From NCBI RefSeq assembly GCF_011075055.1, contig NW_025401120.1, positions 1 through 64,000 of the forward strand: a stretch of 64,000 bases of DNA, in the 5' to 3' direction. Positions within the stretch are counted from its first letter, which is position 1; every line of letters begins with the position of its first letter. The translations under genes were made by a program, and so were the position numbers. Positions 20,623-33,700 of the stretch are shown piece by piece. Origin of the DNA: Mangifera indica (Eukaryota > Streptophyta > Magnoliopsida > Sapindales > Anacardiaceae). Below the pieces are notes generated by a model that was not told the DNA's origin, did not search any database, and saw nothing but the letters and a program-made list of their open reading frames with translations.

Positions 20623-23070
20623 ATGACCACTACAACTCTCCTTTTTCCACCGTTTGTCGCTTGCAAACCTCTTTCTTTCACCACCACCAACACCACAACA
20701 ACCGCAGCCTTCTTTCCTTCTTCCATACATTTCCCCTCCATCTCTTTTCCTTTCCCTAAACCCTTCAAAAGCCCCTTTGTTGTACGCGCCGACGAAGTTG
20801 ACGCTGATGGCGGCGGTCCCGACGACTACGACATGGACGAGGAAGAGGTGGAGGAGCTGGATAACAAGAAAGACTACGACGTGGAGTACGACCCGCTAGC
20901 TGCTTCTGCTAGTGCCGCCGGAGACGACGACGACATTGCGATGGTGGATAGCAAGAGTTTTGTGTATACGCAAGGCTGGGACTCCGAGATGGTGGTGGAT
21001 TATAGAATTGACGAGGACGAGTTTCATAAAATCAGTCTGATGGAATGCGATTTCTTTATTAGGAAACCTCCGGATCCTGATAACGACGTCTACGATTTCA
21101 GAGAGGTTAGTTTTAGGACTGAAAAATGTTTTTTTTTCTTTGTATAATTTGATAAATAAATTGTTTTAGAGTTGAGAATTGGTGTTTAATTGTATTTAAT
21201 GTTCATTCATTGATATGCAGATGTATGTTACTCCCCCGGATACTGATATTTATGCGATACCGAAGGTTCTTGCTCCAATGCCGCAAAAGGTACTTCATTT
21301 CTAGTCATTCTTGCTTTCTGTAATCTGTACTTGTAGTATTTTAGAAAAAGGCTAGGAATTTATATCAAACTTCATATTTGTAACATCTTACAAGTATTAT
21401 GTACAAGTATTCCCCATATTGCTGGTGTTGCAAAAGTCAGCATATTTGTTTTTAGAATTGAATGACACTTTTGATAGCATTTGTCAATGAAGGTAAAATG
21501 TTTTTTTACTCAACTTCTTTTGCTATTTTATGCTTTAAAAGTGGAACTATTTTTCAACTTGTCACCACTTACTGGAGAGGATTGCTATAAATTTTTTGGC
21601 TATTTGTTGGACATTTGAGCATGATTTTACAGTTGTGTTGATAAATCAGTAACTTGGAACTGGTCTTTCGCCTCCGTAATCATGAAGCCATTGATTAATT
21701 TGTTGCTACTTAATTTTATGAGGAATATCTTAGGTTTTCTTATTAATGGTACCTGTTTCCTGTTTGCTGAAATTGTAGTACATTCGCTGTGCAAAGAGTG
21801 ATTATGGTTGCTACAATGTCACAGAACCACCCATTGACGCACCTCGAGATCCAATGTACAAATCTGAGAGGGAGATTCATAAGGTATGACTGATGTTTTG
21901 TTATTTGATATTTCAGGTTTTTCTTATAAACTGCTGTAAATTCTGCAATTTCAGGTTGTACCTGTCAAAACACACACACACAAAAGGACGCCAACATTTC
22001 AAACATGTGCAAACCTGTTTATGATCTTATTGCTTTGAAGCCATTCTTTTTATATGGATAAAATATCTGGCATATCAATCGGATTGTTTAATCTGTACTA
22101 ATCATCTCTTGGAGGTGATTTATTGACTACCGAAAAAACTGAAAATGTCTGTTAGAAAACATTGCAATATAGGAGAATAAGTGGTCATTGTCACAATTCT
22201 GTTGTGGCTGCTCTACAGAATATAGAAGATGAAAGAATCCTTGCCTTTAAAAAGAAATGACTTTTCCATAATGATGTAATGTTTTTGATAACATATTCAC
22301 CAAGCTGATATGTGTTGCAGGTATTCTTGACAAAGCACTTCAGAAACAGGAGGTTGGGTGATCCAGAGTTTGTGCTAGATTTTGAGGAGATTTATGTTAT
22401 TGATTCTAAAACAAAGTCGATTACCAGAGCTAAAGTTTTGGTATGCATTTTTAGTGTTTGATTTGATTGAATATCCTGTATTGATGTTGCTTCTTGAATT
22501 ACATTATGCTTTTAGACCTCCTAGTTTTTGTACCTCATTTGTTATGCCTATTTGATGTAGTTTTTAACCACAGAAGATTTAGTGATCATGAGTTGGAGTT
22601 CTGAACTTCTGGTATCTGCACTTTGTAGCAAGATTCTTTTGCTCCCGTGTAAATTAATAAACAAGTTTAGCTATTCGATCCCTAAATATACAATAACTTG
22701 CTTGATTTATATTTTTCTTGTATATATGATCTACTGGTTACTTTTGGCCAGGATTTATGTTTAATTGTCAATGTGCTTTTTGTAGGTCACAGTTCCAAGA
22801 AGCAGAGATAGAAAGACTGACTTACTTGTAATACGGGATAATGGGACCTCCTTCAAAATTATTCATTCAGTGAGTATTTCTTGACCAAGTTCACATTACA
22901 TATATCAATAAGTAGTATCTTGTCTAATTCATCATTCTCTAATATGGGTTTAGAGGGAAAGAGATGATCCCACCACTGTAATAGAGAAAGAAGAGTGGGC
23001 CAAGAGCAGGCAAGACATGGAGAGACATCTGAGAAAGCTTCGGGATTTCAGCATTTCAAATTGGTTCTGA
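20623..23070 (+). CDS. PTAC6: Plastid transcriptionally active 6 / PEP-associated protein 8
   Basis: Six exons: 20623-21105, 21221-21289, 21779-21883, 22321-22440, 22786-22869, 22954-23070. They total 978 nt and encode 325 aa, close to the roughly 328 aa of Arabidopsis PTAC6/PAP8. The first 60 or so residues are Ser/Thr/Phe-rich and lack acidic residues, as in a chloroplast transit peptide. An acidic stretch follows (DYDMDEEEVEEL), then the conserved core with DSEMVVDYRIDEDEFHKISL, CDFFIRKPPDPDNDVYDFRE, YVTPPDTDIYAIP, APRDPMYKSEREIHKVFLT and the C-terminus LRDFSISNWF. PAP8 is part of the plastid-encoded RNA polymerase complex, is needed for chloroplast biogenesis, and in Arabidopsis is also found in the nucleus. 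The ATG at 20623 is the first in frame; upstream in-frame codons lack an ATG. It is transcribed divergently from the ubinuclein gene, as its neighbour At1g21600 is beside At1g21610 (recalled). Confidence 0.92.
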
Positions 23071-26000
23071 TCAACTTGCAGAATTATGTAATCTTTTCAC
23101 GGAGATAAATATGCAACAAAACTGCGGAATGGTTGAAGGCAGGCAGTTACACAAACATTTTAGATTTGACTGGAGACGTTAGCAATCATCAGCTATAAAA
23201 TTGTGTTGATTCCGAAAATTTTTCTGAAAAGGATAGTAGGTATTTTCTGTCTTTCCGTTTTGTTTGTGGAAGTTGCTTGACCTTGTAATTTACATTGTTG
23301 TTCTATGCTCTGGCTTGTAGAAACTTATTTACACAAAAAAGTCTTGATGCTTACAAAGTTGCTTGCTCTTGCTGGTGTTCTTTTTCATTGTAATAGAGTA
23401 TGTTCATATGTTTAACTATTTAAAATCAACATGTATCAATTAGCTGATTGCACAATTAGACTTGCATTCCTTTGTAACCAGATCTTTTATTGGAATGTCA
23501 AAATTTTGTAACATTCTATTAAAGTTGAGTTAAAATGACTAATGAAGCACTCTACAAAGAAAGTATGGCTTGTAGTTAAATGGAGTGACATTCTTAATTT
23601 GTAGTTGAGTAGGATTATGTAATTATGTGATTAAATATAATTTTATTTTTAATTTTAAATTATTTAATTATATAGTAATATGTTATTGTTCAATGACAAA
23701 TTTGTGTATATAATTCTTTTTAATTTGTAATCACTTTGAGTCGTGATAATTAAAGGTATATTTGTTTTGTGAAAATATGGTTAAAAAAATTATCTAAATA
23801 TTAATTAATAAAATAGTTTTATGAATATCTTATAAAATTATATCTAACACATTTTTAAGTATATAATTAAATATGTAAATGATTTATTATCATATAATTA
23901 GATTATTTTAATTAAAAATAAATTAACAATTAATCATATAAATATACATCATCTATATATTTAATTATATAGTCAAAAGTATAGTCAAAGAGCATTGTTT
24001 CATATTTTTCCCTGAAATTAATAAGAAATTTGTTTAAAACTTAGTGCTTTACTGCTTCATATATTGTGTATAAACAATGCAGCCCTGAAATACTTGTTTT
24101 TGTCAAAGAGTCCTCCATGGAGTTGCTTAAGTGTTTGAACCATGTCATGCAAAACCTAAAAAGAGAAAATATGATTTTTAAAAATTTAATTTTAAAAGAG
24201 AAATCGTTAGTTTTTAAATTTAGAGGAAGAATGAATAATATTTTTTTATTTTTAATATATTATTAATTAAATCATAATTTTATTTTTAAAATTAATTATT
24301 TTTATTAATTTTAATATTTTATAGATGAAAGTTTTAGTTTTTAACATTTATAACTCGTAACCTTTAGTTTTGCAATAATTCTTGGGTGATAACATATCTT
24401 TTAGCCCATTTTAATTATATAACTTATTTATGCATTTGCATCACTACAACCCTACACAACATCTCCCCTCACACACTTCAATCTTGACACGTGTCAAATC
24501 CAATGTTGATTTATGTACCAAAGTCAAACCCAACAGAGTCTGGGCAGAGAGAAACCCCAAGATTTGTGAATATAACAAGGAACCCAAAATCTTGATCTTT
24601 TAACATTAAAAAAAATATACTATAATACTCTTTATCTAATTATATATTCCTTTCAATTTTTTATTTATTCAAATTTTATTTAAACTATATAAATCTAAAA
24701 AAAATCTAAAACTAAGGTTGAATTCGAATTAAATCAAACTCAAACTCGTTTAAGTTTGAGCTTGGTTTGATTTGAGTGAATCTTAGCTCGAACTCAAACT
24801 CATTTCAAAGTAGTTCAAACTCGACTCCTTTTAAATTTAAATTGAGTTTTTAGCACTACTTCACACTATAATTAAACAAAAAATGATTAAAATAACATCG
24901 TTTAATATATATTAATCAAAATAATGTTGTTTTTGTTAATTCATTTCAACATTTTTTAAACTCGAGTTTAAAAAAATTTAAATCTCAAGTTTGAGTTTGT
25001 TTGAGTTAAAATTGTTTTAGGTTCATTCATATTGAACCTATTTTCAAACTTGAATACGTCTGATTCAAATATAATCCTACTTGAAACTTTATTTTGAAAA
25101 ATGTTTGGTATCCTTTATTTTGTTATAATTTATACATGTCTCTCATTTTTATTTTGTTATATTATTTTAAGTATATAATGTAATTAAAATTAAGTCTTAT
25201 TTTTAGTTTATTGTATAAAATCAAAGAATAATTTTATTATTCATATATTCATCTCAATTATAATTATATATAAATATAATAAATAGAATGACTATTTATA
25301 TAGTTAGGAGAAGTTCAGTTTGAGTAATATTTTATTATTAAAATTAAAAAATTATCTTAAATATAAATTACTTAGAAGATTACTGCTTATAAATGATTAT
25401 TATATTTGATAAAATTTGATAAGTATAAATAATTATTGTATTTTGTTAGAGGTAATAAAATAATATTAGTAAATTATTTTACTTAAATGCTCTTAGGTAT
25501 AATTATTCTAAAATATTTTTTATATTACTTGTTATATTAATTAAAAATTGAGTTATTTTTCTTAAAAATTAATAAATAAAAATATAATTATAACAAAATC
25601 AAGATTACATTGATAATATTTTAATATCTAAAATAAATATGATAATTAGATTATCATCTACATTACTTAACACATCAAAATTTGGTAATAAAAAATTAAT
25701 ATAATTTTTATTATTAACAAATTAAATAAAGTAATATAAATAAAAAAATATGGATTATCAAGATAATTTTTATTGTCTAGGAATCGAACTGACTCTTTGG
25801 AATAAAAACTGAAATAAATGATCAATTAACCAAGAATATTATGGTTTGAAAACCCCTAAAACCTTGAAGTTGAAATTGATATAAACCCTATAGCTTTGTT
25901 CCAAGTTCTTGTCTTGTTCAAGTTTCCACATTCTGAAAAGTCTATAACCTGAACTCTTTGGTTGAAAAAATCAGTCATGCAAAGAGATTTGTTTAAACTA

Positions 26001-26255
26001 GTGGTTAAGAAGTTGAATCAAAACTAACGAAAGCCAAATCAAACATCAAATATCAGCACCCCGTACTCTTTCTCTGCTGCTCAGAAAGTTCATTAAACTC
26101 AACCCAATTATAGTATCTTCCTCTATTACCTTTAACCCTTTCTCCCTTCCTTCCACCATCTTTAATATTCTATCTCACACCTTCCTCATCTTCTTCATTT
26201 ATCGACCAACAAAGAGAAGAAGAGGGCAAAAATAATAATAATAATAAAAATTGAG
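23071..26255. other. AT-rich spacer with a decayed hAT-like MITE
   Basis: The 3' flank of PTAC6 is followed by AT-rich DNA. Bases 24713-25079 are a divergent copy (367 bp) of the MITE at 19266-19547, with ends TAAGGTTGAATTCGAAT and, reversed, TAGGATTATATTTGAATC. The stretch 26041-26255 is pyrimidine-rich (CTTCCTCATCTTCTTC) and resembles a 5' leader of the MADS copy. No intact gene was seen. Confidence 0.55.
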
Positions 26256-26578
26256 ATGGGCAGAGGGAAGATTGAGATCAAGAGGATTGAGAACTCCAGC
26301 AACCGGCAGGTGACTTACTCTAAGAGAAGAAATGGGATTATTAAGAAAGCAAAGGAGATCAGTGTTCTCTGTGATGCTCAAGTTTCTCTCATCATCTTTG
26401 CCTACTGTAGCCCTTCTACTAAATAGGTTTAATGTTTTCTCTTAGAATTTTTTATGGGTTTTGATTTCTTTTTGTTTATTGGTGGGTTTTGAGAAAAAAT
26501 CTGGTTTTTTTATGGTGAAGCCTAGTTGATATTTTAGGCAAATATCACAAGCAATCTGGGAAGAAGCTGCGGGATGGT
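26256..26578 (+). pseudogene. Truncated PISTILLATA/GLOBOSA-type MADS-box copy (exon 1 only)
   Basis: The frame opens with [20 protein letters not shown] and runs through [20 protein letters not shown] to SLIIFA, a class-B PI/GLO MADS domain. Where the family continues with about seven residues (SSGKMHE type) before YCSPST, those are missing. The frame then reads YCSPSTK and stops at 26424-26426 (56 aa). After about 100 bp the next expected piece appears, LVDILGKYHKQSGKKLRDG (26522-26576), followed by a normal donor, GTAAGTATGG. No K-box or C-terminal exons follow before the SDG8 leader. A normal PI protein is about 210 aa. The copy is truncated and probably non-functional. An alternative is a MADS-only small protein. 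Confidence 0.85.
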
Positions 26579-27711
26579 AAGTATGGGGTTTGTGTACGTA
26601 TATCTATATATATTCTTATCAGTGATTAACATATACATTTTCTTCAACCCTTTTTGTGCATCATTTTGTCGAAGAAACTGTAGCTTCATGCATGTCCCTA
26701 GAGGTTAAATGACATGGTTTCTTTGCTAAAAATATGATAAGAAAATCAAGTGTGGATTCTATGAACAGAAGGTCCTACACTAGAAATGCCAAATGATCAA
26801 GATATATATATTTGTGTAACCGATGGAGGCTAGATCAAAATTATTTAATCTAATTACAAAAATTATTTTAATGTTGATAAATCATTATATAACAAAAAAA
26901 AAATAAATTACTTATAAATATCAAAGGATATTTTAAATTCACTGCACGCAGTCACATAAAATCTTATTGTAATCGAAATAACGAAACCATACGCTAACTT
27001 TCAAGCCTCCACGTTACAAAAACTTACATGAACTCTGTAATGACCATATTACCCTTGTCGACCATACGTGTCCTACAAGGGTCAACCCACTACCCTTCAC
27101 ACCACCGTTGATGAAAATTCTTTCTTTTGCTCTGTCGGGCCTCAAACGATACTTTTATTACCAACATTTCTAAGCTATTCCATCCTTTTCTCTCTCGCGC
27201 TTTAAGAAAATAGATAATTAAAGAAAAAAAAAAAAAAAAGCCCTGCAAATACAATAAATTCACTGTTCAGAGAAAATAAAATAAAGAAAAATATATGCTT
27301 TCGTGAACCGCCTCAAATCTCTTCTCTAAACTGGTATGTTCGTCTTGTTTTGATAATAATTCATCCGTTTAATTAATTTTTATTTTTTTTGTGGATACTG
27401 TTGGATGTGTGTTGTTTACGTGTCACTGCATTGGGTTGCAAATTGTGATGTTTGGGTTTTTTTTTTTTTCCTCGCTTTTGCAGAGAATGGGATTTTAGGG
27501 TTTAAAGAATCTTCTTAACGTTCAGGTACTTGTTGGTTTTTCCTGGTTTTGAAATTTGTTTGACGAAGCTGGTTGATGGAACAGAGGTTAGGGTTTTGAC
27601 TGGTCGTAATTAGGGCTCACATTGTGTTGGGTGGCGTTTTTAGTTCGGTTTTGGTGAGTTTAATTGGATTTCGGATAATGCTTGTTTGTTAGTTTGTTGA
27701 AAAATATTGAG
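26579..27711. promoter_or_regulatory. SDG8 upstream region and 5' leader with introns
   Basis: Bases 26579-27200 hold no gene. The probable leader starts near 27180-27300 (TTCTCTCTCGCGC). A leader intron is likely from GTATGTTCG at 27334 to the CAG ending at 27483. A second may run from GTACTTG at 27525 to TTGTTAG ending near 27692. A tiny upstream frame, ATGGGATTTTAG (27487-27498), precedes the SDG8 start. Confidence 0.5.
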
Positions 27712-30700
27712 ATGGTTTCGTGCGAGGATTCACCATTGGTTGATGAACCCTCGTGTGATTCTGATATTGAGAAGGTTTCGTCTGTGGAGTTTAGGGAAAA
27801 GCTGGTTTCTGAGAATTTTTGTTGCTTGGAGACTGGTTTTGATGTGATTGATGCTAATGTGAATAGCGTTGATTCAGTGGATCAGTGTCTTGGTTTGTCT
27901 AGTGATGATGCAAATTATTGTGTGAGCTGTGATGATATTGTAGAGACGGGTATTGATGATACGGTTGGGTTGGTGCCAAATTGTGAAAATGTGGTTAGTC
28001 TGGGTTTGAAGAGAGTTGTGGAAGATGAATGTGGTGTTAATGGGGTTTGTTTGAATGATAGTGTGAGTGAAGTTGGTGTTTGTAATTTGCGAGACAGGTG
28101 TTTGGAGTCTTGTGATGAAAATAATGTTTGTGCTAGCTTGGCTAAGGTTACAGAAATGGTTGATGTAAAGAGAGATGATTTGGCGACTGAGTGTGAAAAT
28201 GTGGCTTGTTTGGTTGTGGAGAAAATTGTGGACAATGTATGTGGGACATCTTTGAATGAGAGTCAAATTGTAGCAGATGTTTTCTGTGCAGAGAGTGATG
28301 GATTGCACTTGGAAAACAGAGGGTTTCAAGGCGAGGATGGGATTGTGAAATCACTTGAGGGTTTTAAAGTGCCCTTGCAAGAAATGCATGGTGATACTTC
28401 AGGGACAAACCATGATCAACATGATGAACTAGAAGATGAGTTTAAGGACAATAGGATTGTTGGTTGTCTCTCAGGCAAGGAGAGGGCAATTGAAGAGAAA
28501 AATGATGTTTTTGCTGTGGTTGATAAAGATATTTGCAACAGAGTATTAACCTCGCGGAGCCCTGAACTAGAACTTGTTACTGATTCACTGGGAAATAGTG
28601 TTGAACAGGATGACCATAAGGATGATAAGAGCATTGATGGTCTATCTTTACAAAGGGTTATTGAAGTTATGGAAGAGAAAACAGATGCTTTAGCCAGGAT
28701 ACAGGTATATGCACATGAACGAATGCTGCCTTCAAAATATAATGAAATGTCCACAGAATTAATGACCCTGACTGATTCTCTGAAGAATCCTGTTCACCAG
28801 GAAAATACAGAAAATGATAAAAAAGCTGGTTCTCTCGCTTCAGAAGGGGTTACAGAGTATATGGATGAGAGAATCAATACTTGTGACCAAATATTGCCTT
28901 CTCAGGGATGTGGACTGCTCACAGAGTTGATACCCAGAACTAGTTCACTGGGAAATTGTATTAACCAGAATGAGCAGGAGGATGATGACACTATCAATGG
29001 AGTTATGGAAGCGAAAAGTGATGCTTTCTCTGGAACAGGGAATGATATTTGTGACCATGTGTTGTCTTTACAGGAATCGAAGGAAGTCACTGGTACTATG
29101 AGAGGAGTTACGATAGAAAAAAGAGATTGTTCAGATGGGATAGAGACTGATTGTAATCACCCAGAATTGGCTTCCCAGTGCAATGAATTGCCTACAGATT
29201 TATTATCTTCATCTGATGTGTCAAATAATTCTTCCCAACAAAAACAGCTGAAGGAAACAGAATGCATCATGAATCCTGTTGTGGAATTGAAAGCTGATCA
29301 AATTCAATTGAAACTTTCATGCCATGATGATTCATTCAGATGTGGTGAAAGACATAATGGTTGTAAGGATCATGGTATTTTCAGTCATTGTGATGAGGAA
29401 ACAATTGAGATAGCTACTGATACAAAAAGTAACACTAATGCATGCATTGTAAGTTTGTCTGCACATAGTTTTCAGGGCTCCTTAGAAAGTTCACTTTTTG
29501 CTGATATACTGAGTAATTGCACACAGCAGAATGAGCTAAGCAAGGATAGGGTTATTGATGGTCCCTTTGCAGTGAGTGTACCAGACGTTGACAAATTGGT
29601 TTCATTGCCGTCAAGCTTTCCCACTGGTGTTGATGAGTTTAGCTCTTGTAATAGGGTGGAAGTGACAGATCTCTTTCAGAAAGATCCTTGTGTTGCTATT
29701 AGTTCTGACAGTGCAGTTGACTGTTCTGGACAGACAGAACATGAAGGAAAATATGACACTACAGTTGATTGTTTCTCCAAAACTAAATATCCTGACATTA
29801 TATCATCATATTCTAGAAGGAGCAGTCGAATAAGTAGATCAAACCAGAAGACTCGGTCAAAAACTGTTGCAAAGAATAGCAGGAATGCTGCCAAAGCGCA
29901 AATCCCACACAGAAGTGTTGACATTATCTTCAAGGTTGCTAGAAGGAAGAGGAGCACTTTCTCCAAAACATCTCGTTCTTCCATCTGGGGATTATTGGGC
30001 AATATTACTCAAATATTAAATAAGAGTGAGATGACTACTTCAAGTCAAGTTCAGAATCAAGGATCACGGAAAGTAAAAGATGGCAAAGGAAATCAAAAGC
30101 AGAATAAGGTTCAGGCCAGTGTAAGCTCATTGGATTGTAGCAAAAAAAATAATATTTCGAGTAAATGTCTCCGTCTGAAGATTAAAATGGGGAAAGAAGT
30201 TTGTAAAAGTAGTCTGAATGTTATGGTTCCAGAGATGGTTGACACCATAGCAGCTTCTGATGATATTGTTGGTGATCACAGGACCTCAGAATTTTCACAT
30301 TTTACCCATGGCTTTGAAGATAAATCAGTGGAAGAAGGGATCGATAGACAGTTTCTGTGTTTCAATAAGAATCCAGTGGGGACAGAAAAATACTTGAATG
30401 ATTCTGCTGTGGATGTTCACCATGCAAATAAGGAGTTGGAGGGCACTGTGGTTTTGGACAAGACTGCTGCAGATGTTGCTGATAGCCATCTTGGAATTCC
30501 AGCCCATAAATGGGCTGAGGGATTGGAAGGAATTACTGAGAACAATTATGTAAACCCTGGAACTTCACCAGATTCAGAAGTTATTGATGTAATTCTTGAG
30601 GGCCAAGTTGGTGGCAAAGGTCAAGAAGGCTTGGACAAAACTGTTTTGGCTTCTTCCACAGCTTTTGCTATTACCAGCAGTAAGAGAGGGAAGAAGAAAA

Positions 30701-33700
30701 ACAACCTACTTCTTGCTGATAATTCTATTCAGGAAGGTAGTTTGACAGTTTCAGCAAGCAAAAGCAAAGTTAAAACACCAAAGAAACATGGAGGCAGACA
30801 GAAAAAGGGTGCTGGTTTTCGTGCTAGTGAGACTCTCTCTGCAGTCCCTGGTGCAAATGCTTCTAGCAACTCATCAAGCACTGTGGAACTTTGTGTGGAA
30901 CCCCCACCTTCATTGGAAGAGACTGAACTTGGAATTATTGAAGAGACAATGATACCTTCAATGAAATCTAAGGAATATTCACTTTCCAAAAATTCAAAAT
31001 CTGGTGGAGTGAGAAAGGGAAGGTCCAAATCCTCTGGCCCAGCAAAGAGCAGGAGAAAAAATGCTTGTACACAGGGGGGAAACCAGTGTAAGCCGTTTCA
31101 TAAAAGGAAAGTCACAGAGAAGGTTCTTTTGACTACAAAAGGAGGAAAGAAGGTTGTTTGTGATCAGGTTGAAGACAAGACGGAAGATCAACCAAATATA
31201 GGTATGTGCTCATCTAACTGATGTGTCCTGGATGCAAAGGTTGTTATACCCTATGGGACACCTCCTGTAATGTTATATCCCTGAGCTACCAAGGTTGTAG
31301 GGACTTGGGACCATAGATCCCAGTTTTGAACCCAGTTTATACAATGATAACTCAGAGATATAACTTATGGGGTGTTTAATTTTTTATTTTGACTGGACTG
31401 GATCATGTCATCTGTTTTTTAGTATATCTTCATATTGATGTTGTCAATGTTTTTCTTACTAAATATTTGTTTCTTTGATAGACAAGATCAAGTTTGTTTC
31501 TGATTTCACTTGAACTGATGCTGTAGGAAACCACATTGCTGATGATATCGAACAAACTGAATCTGGCAACTTAAGTGTAACTGATGATGGAGCTAAGATG
31601 GGGATGGTATCGACTGGTGTTACTGAGCAGTGTTTACCTTCAGAAAGTGCTTGGGTGAGGTGTGATGAATGCTACAAATGGCGGCGTATTCCAGTTACTC
31701 TTGCAAGCTCAATTAACGAATGCAGATGGTACATTATCGTTCTTCTTTGTACATATCATAAATATGCTCCTTAAGCGACCACTGCATAATCAATTTAGTT
31801 TAGTTGGCTTTCAGTTTAACTTGTAAATACTGAAATATTGTACCTGTTTTGGTTAATTTTTTCTTTTCCACCTATTTTGTTTAATTGGGTTTGATTTGAG
31901 TAGGATACTGGATGTTGAAAGAATAGGATAGTTTTTGTCTTAGTTGTCAAAGACATAAATTCTCATCTCAGTTGCTTTTTAAAATCCAATTAGGTGAGGA
32001 TTATCTATTATTGACTTGGATGTCCTTCTCTTGGTTTTCATTTTAGTAGTTTTAGTACCATGTCAACCACATCTCTTTCACTATGTTTTTAGCTTCTATC
32101 TTGTGAAGGCATTCCTGAATACTCTCTCTGATTGTGCCCCATTTTACTTTTTTTCCCCCTCTTCAAATTGTGATTTAATATCCTCAGTTCGTTTTGTTTC
32201 AAATTTTAATTGTTGAAGGGTCTGCAAAGACAATATGGATGAAGCCTTTGCTGATTGTTCAACACCTCAAGAGAAGTCAAATGAAGAAATTAATATGGAG
32301 TTAGGTCTATCAGATTTTGAAGATGAGGTTTTTTTAAATCTTGATGGATCAATGGATTGTCTGAGTATTGCAGGTATGTGGTGCTTTCTATTGATGGTAC
32401 TGTAGCAAAATGCTGCTTAATCTTTCTTGAAACATGTATGGGCCTACGGCTTGAAGTTCTGATTTTTTTTGGACATTTTTACTCTCCAATTCTGACCCTT
32501 CTTTGGGTGGTTTTGATGCTTTGCAGCTACACCTAATCCAACTTTTTGGCGTATTGATTCAAATGTGTTTCTTCACCGTAGCCGTAAAACCCAAACAATC
32601 GATGAGGTTTGAATATGAAGATTCTTGTTTATGTATGAATGCTGTTATGCTATGAGCATTCTGTTTTCCTTTTAATGTGGGAAAAAGTTTAGGGTTACTC
32701 TGCATATTTGTCTGTTTTTTAATATCACCTAATGTATGAAATAGAATGCTTTGTAATCCATCTACTTTCTTTGATGGTTTTTACGGTTTTCACTTGTGAT
32801 AATTTTGGAAGTAGATGATTAGAATTGCTTTTGGTATTGAGGGACAACCTTTCTTTTGGAATTCAATTTCTGATCATGGTACAGTAATTTATAGGGTTGG
32901 ACGTGATCAACAAAAGAATGTTTTTTTAGAGTTCTTCATATTTACATTTTCTGTTTACACACTCTGTCCATGCCTTTTTCCCTTTCTGGTGCAGTGATGT
33001 TTGGTGATGACACAGGGAAGAAGTTAGCATTTAATTTTCACAACTTTTCACATTTTTATTAATTTTCCATTTGCTTTTTATATTGTTATTAGTTGTACCC
33101 GGGTGAAATTCTTGTTGTTAAGATTAGTTAACTTTTTCCTGACTAAATTGTTTGTGAAAATTAATCAGATAATGGTTTGCCATTGCAAACCATCTCTAGA
33201 TGGCCGGTTGGGCTGTGGAGATGAATGCCTGAATCGGATGCTTAACATTGAATGTGTTCAAGGCACCTGTCCTTGTGGTGACCTATGTTCGAATCAACAG
33301 GTACTTCAGCTTCTGTTTGCAGATATTTATTTCATTTGTTTCTTTAAACAGTTGTTGTTCGGATGTGAAGAATATTTGTTTAGTCCAAATGTCTGTTTGC
33401 AGTTCCAACAACGCAAGTATGCTGACATGTACTGGAGTCGTTGTGGGAAAAAGGGTCATGGGCTGCTGTTATGTGAGGATGTAACCAAAGGTCAATTTAT
33501 TATTGAATATGTTGGAGAGGTAAATGTTCTTCAGTTCTTTTAGTCCAAAGATAAACTTCATATGACTTAAAGCAAGTATGCATTACTGGTGCTTTCTACC
33601 ATGTATAAAATCATGTTTCAATCAGGTGCTTGACATGCAAACTTATGAGGCACGACAAAAGGAGTATGCAGCTCTTGGTCATAAGCATTTCTACTTCATG

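Noticed and set aside
27682..27711. Longer SDG8 start
   Set aside because: The frame extends upstream but its first ATG is at 27712.
27874..31191. Several minus-strand frames of 60-151 codons
   Set aside because: All lie opposite the long SDG8 exon and reflect its codon bias (antisense open frames rich in Ser, Thr, Ile).
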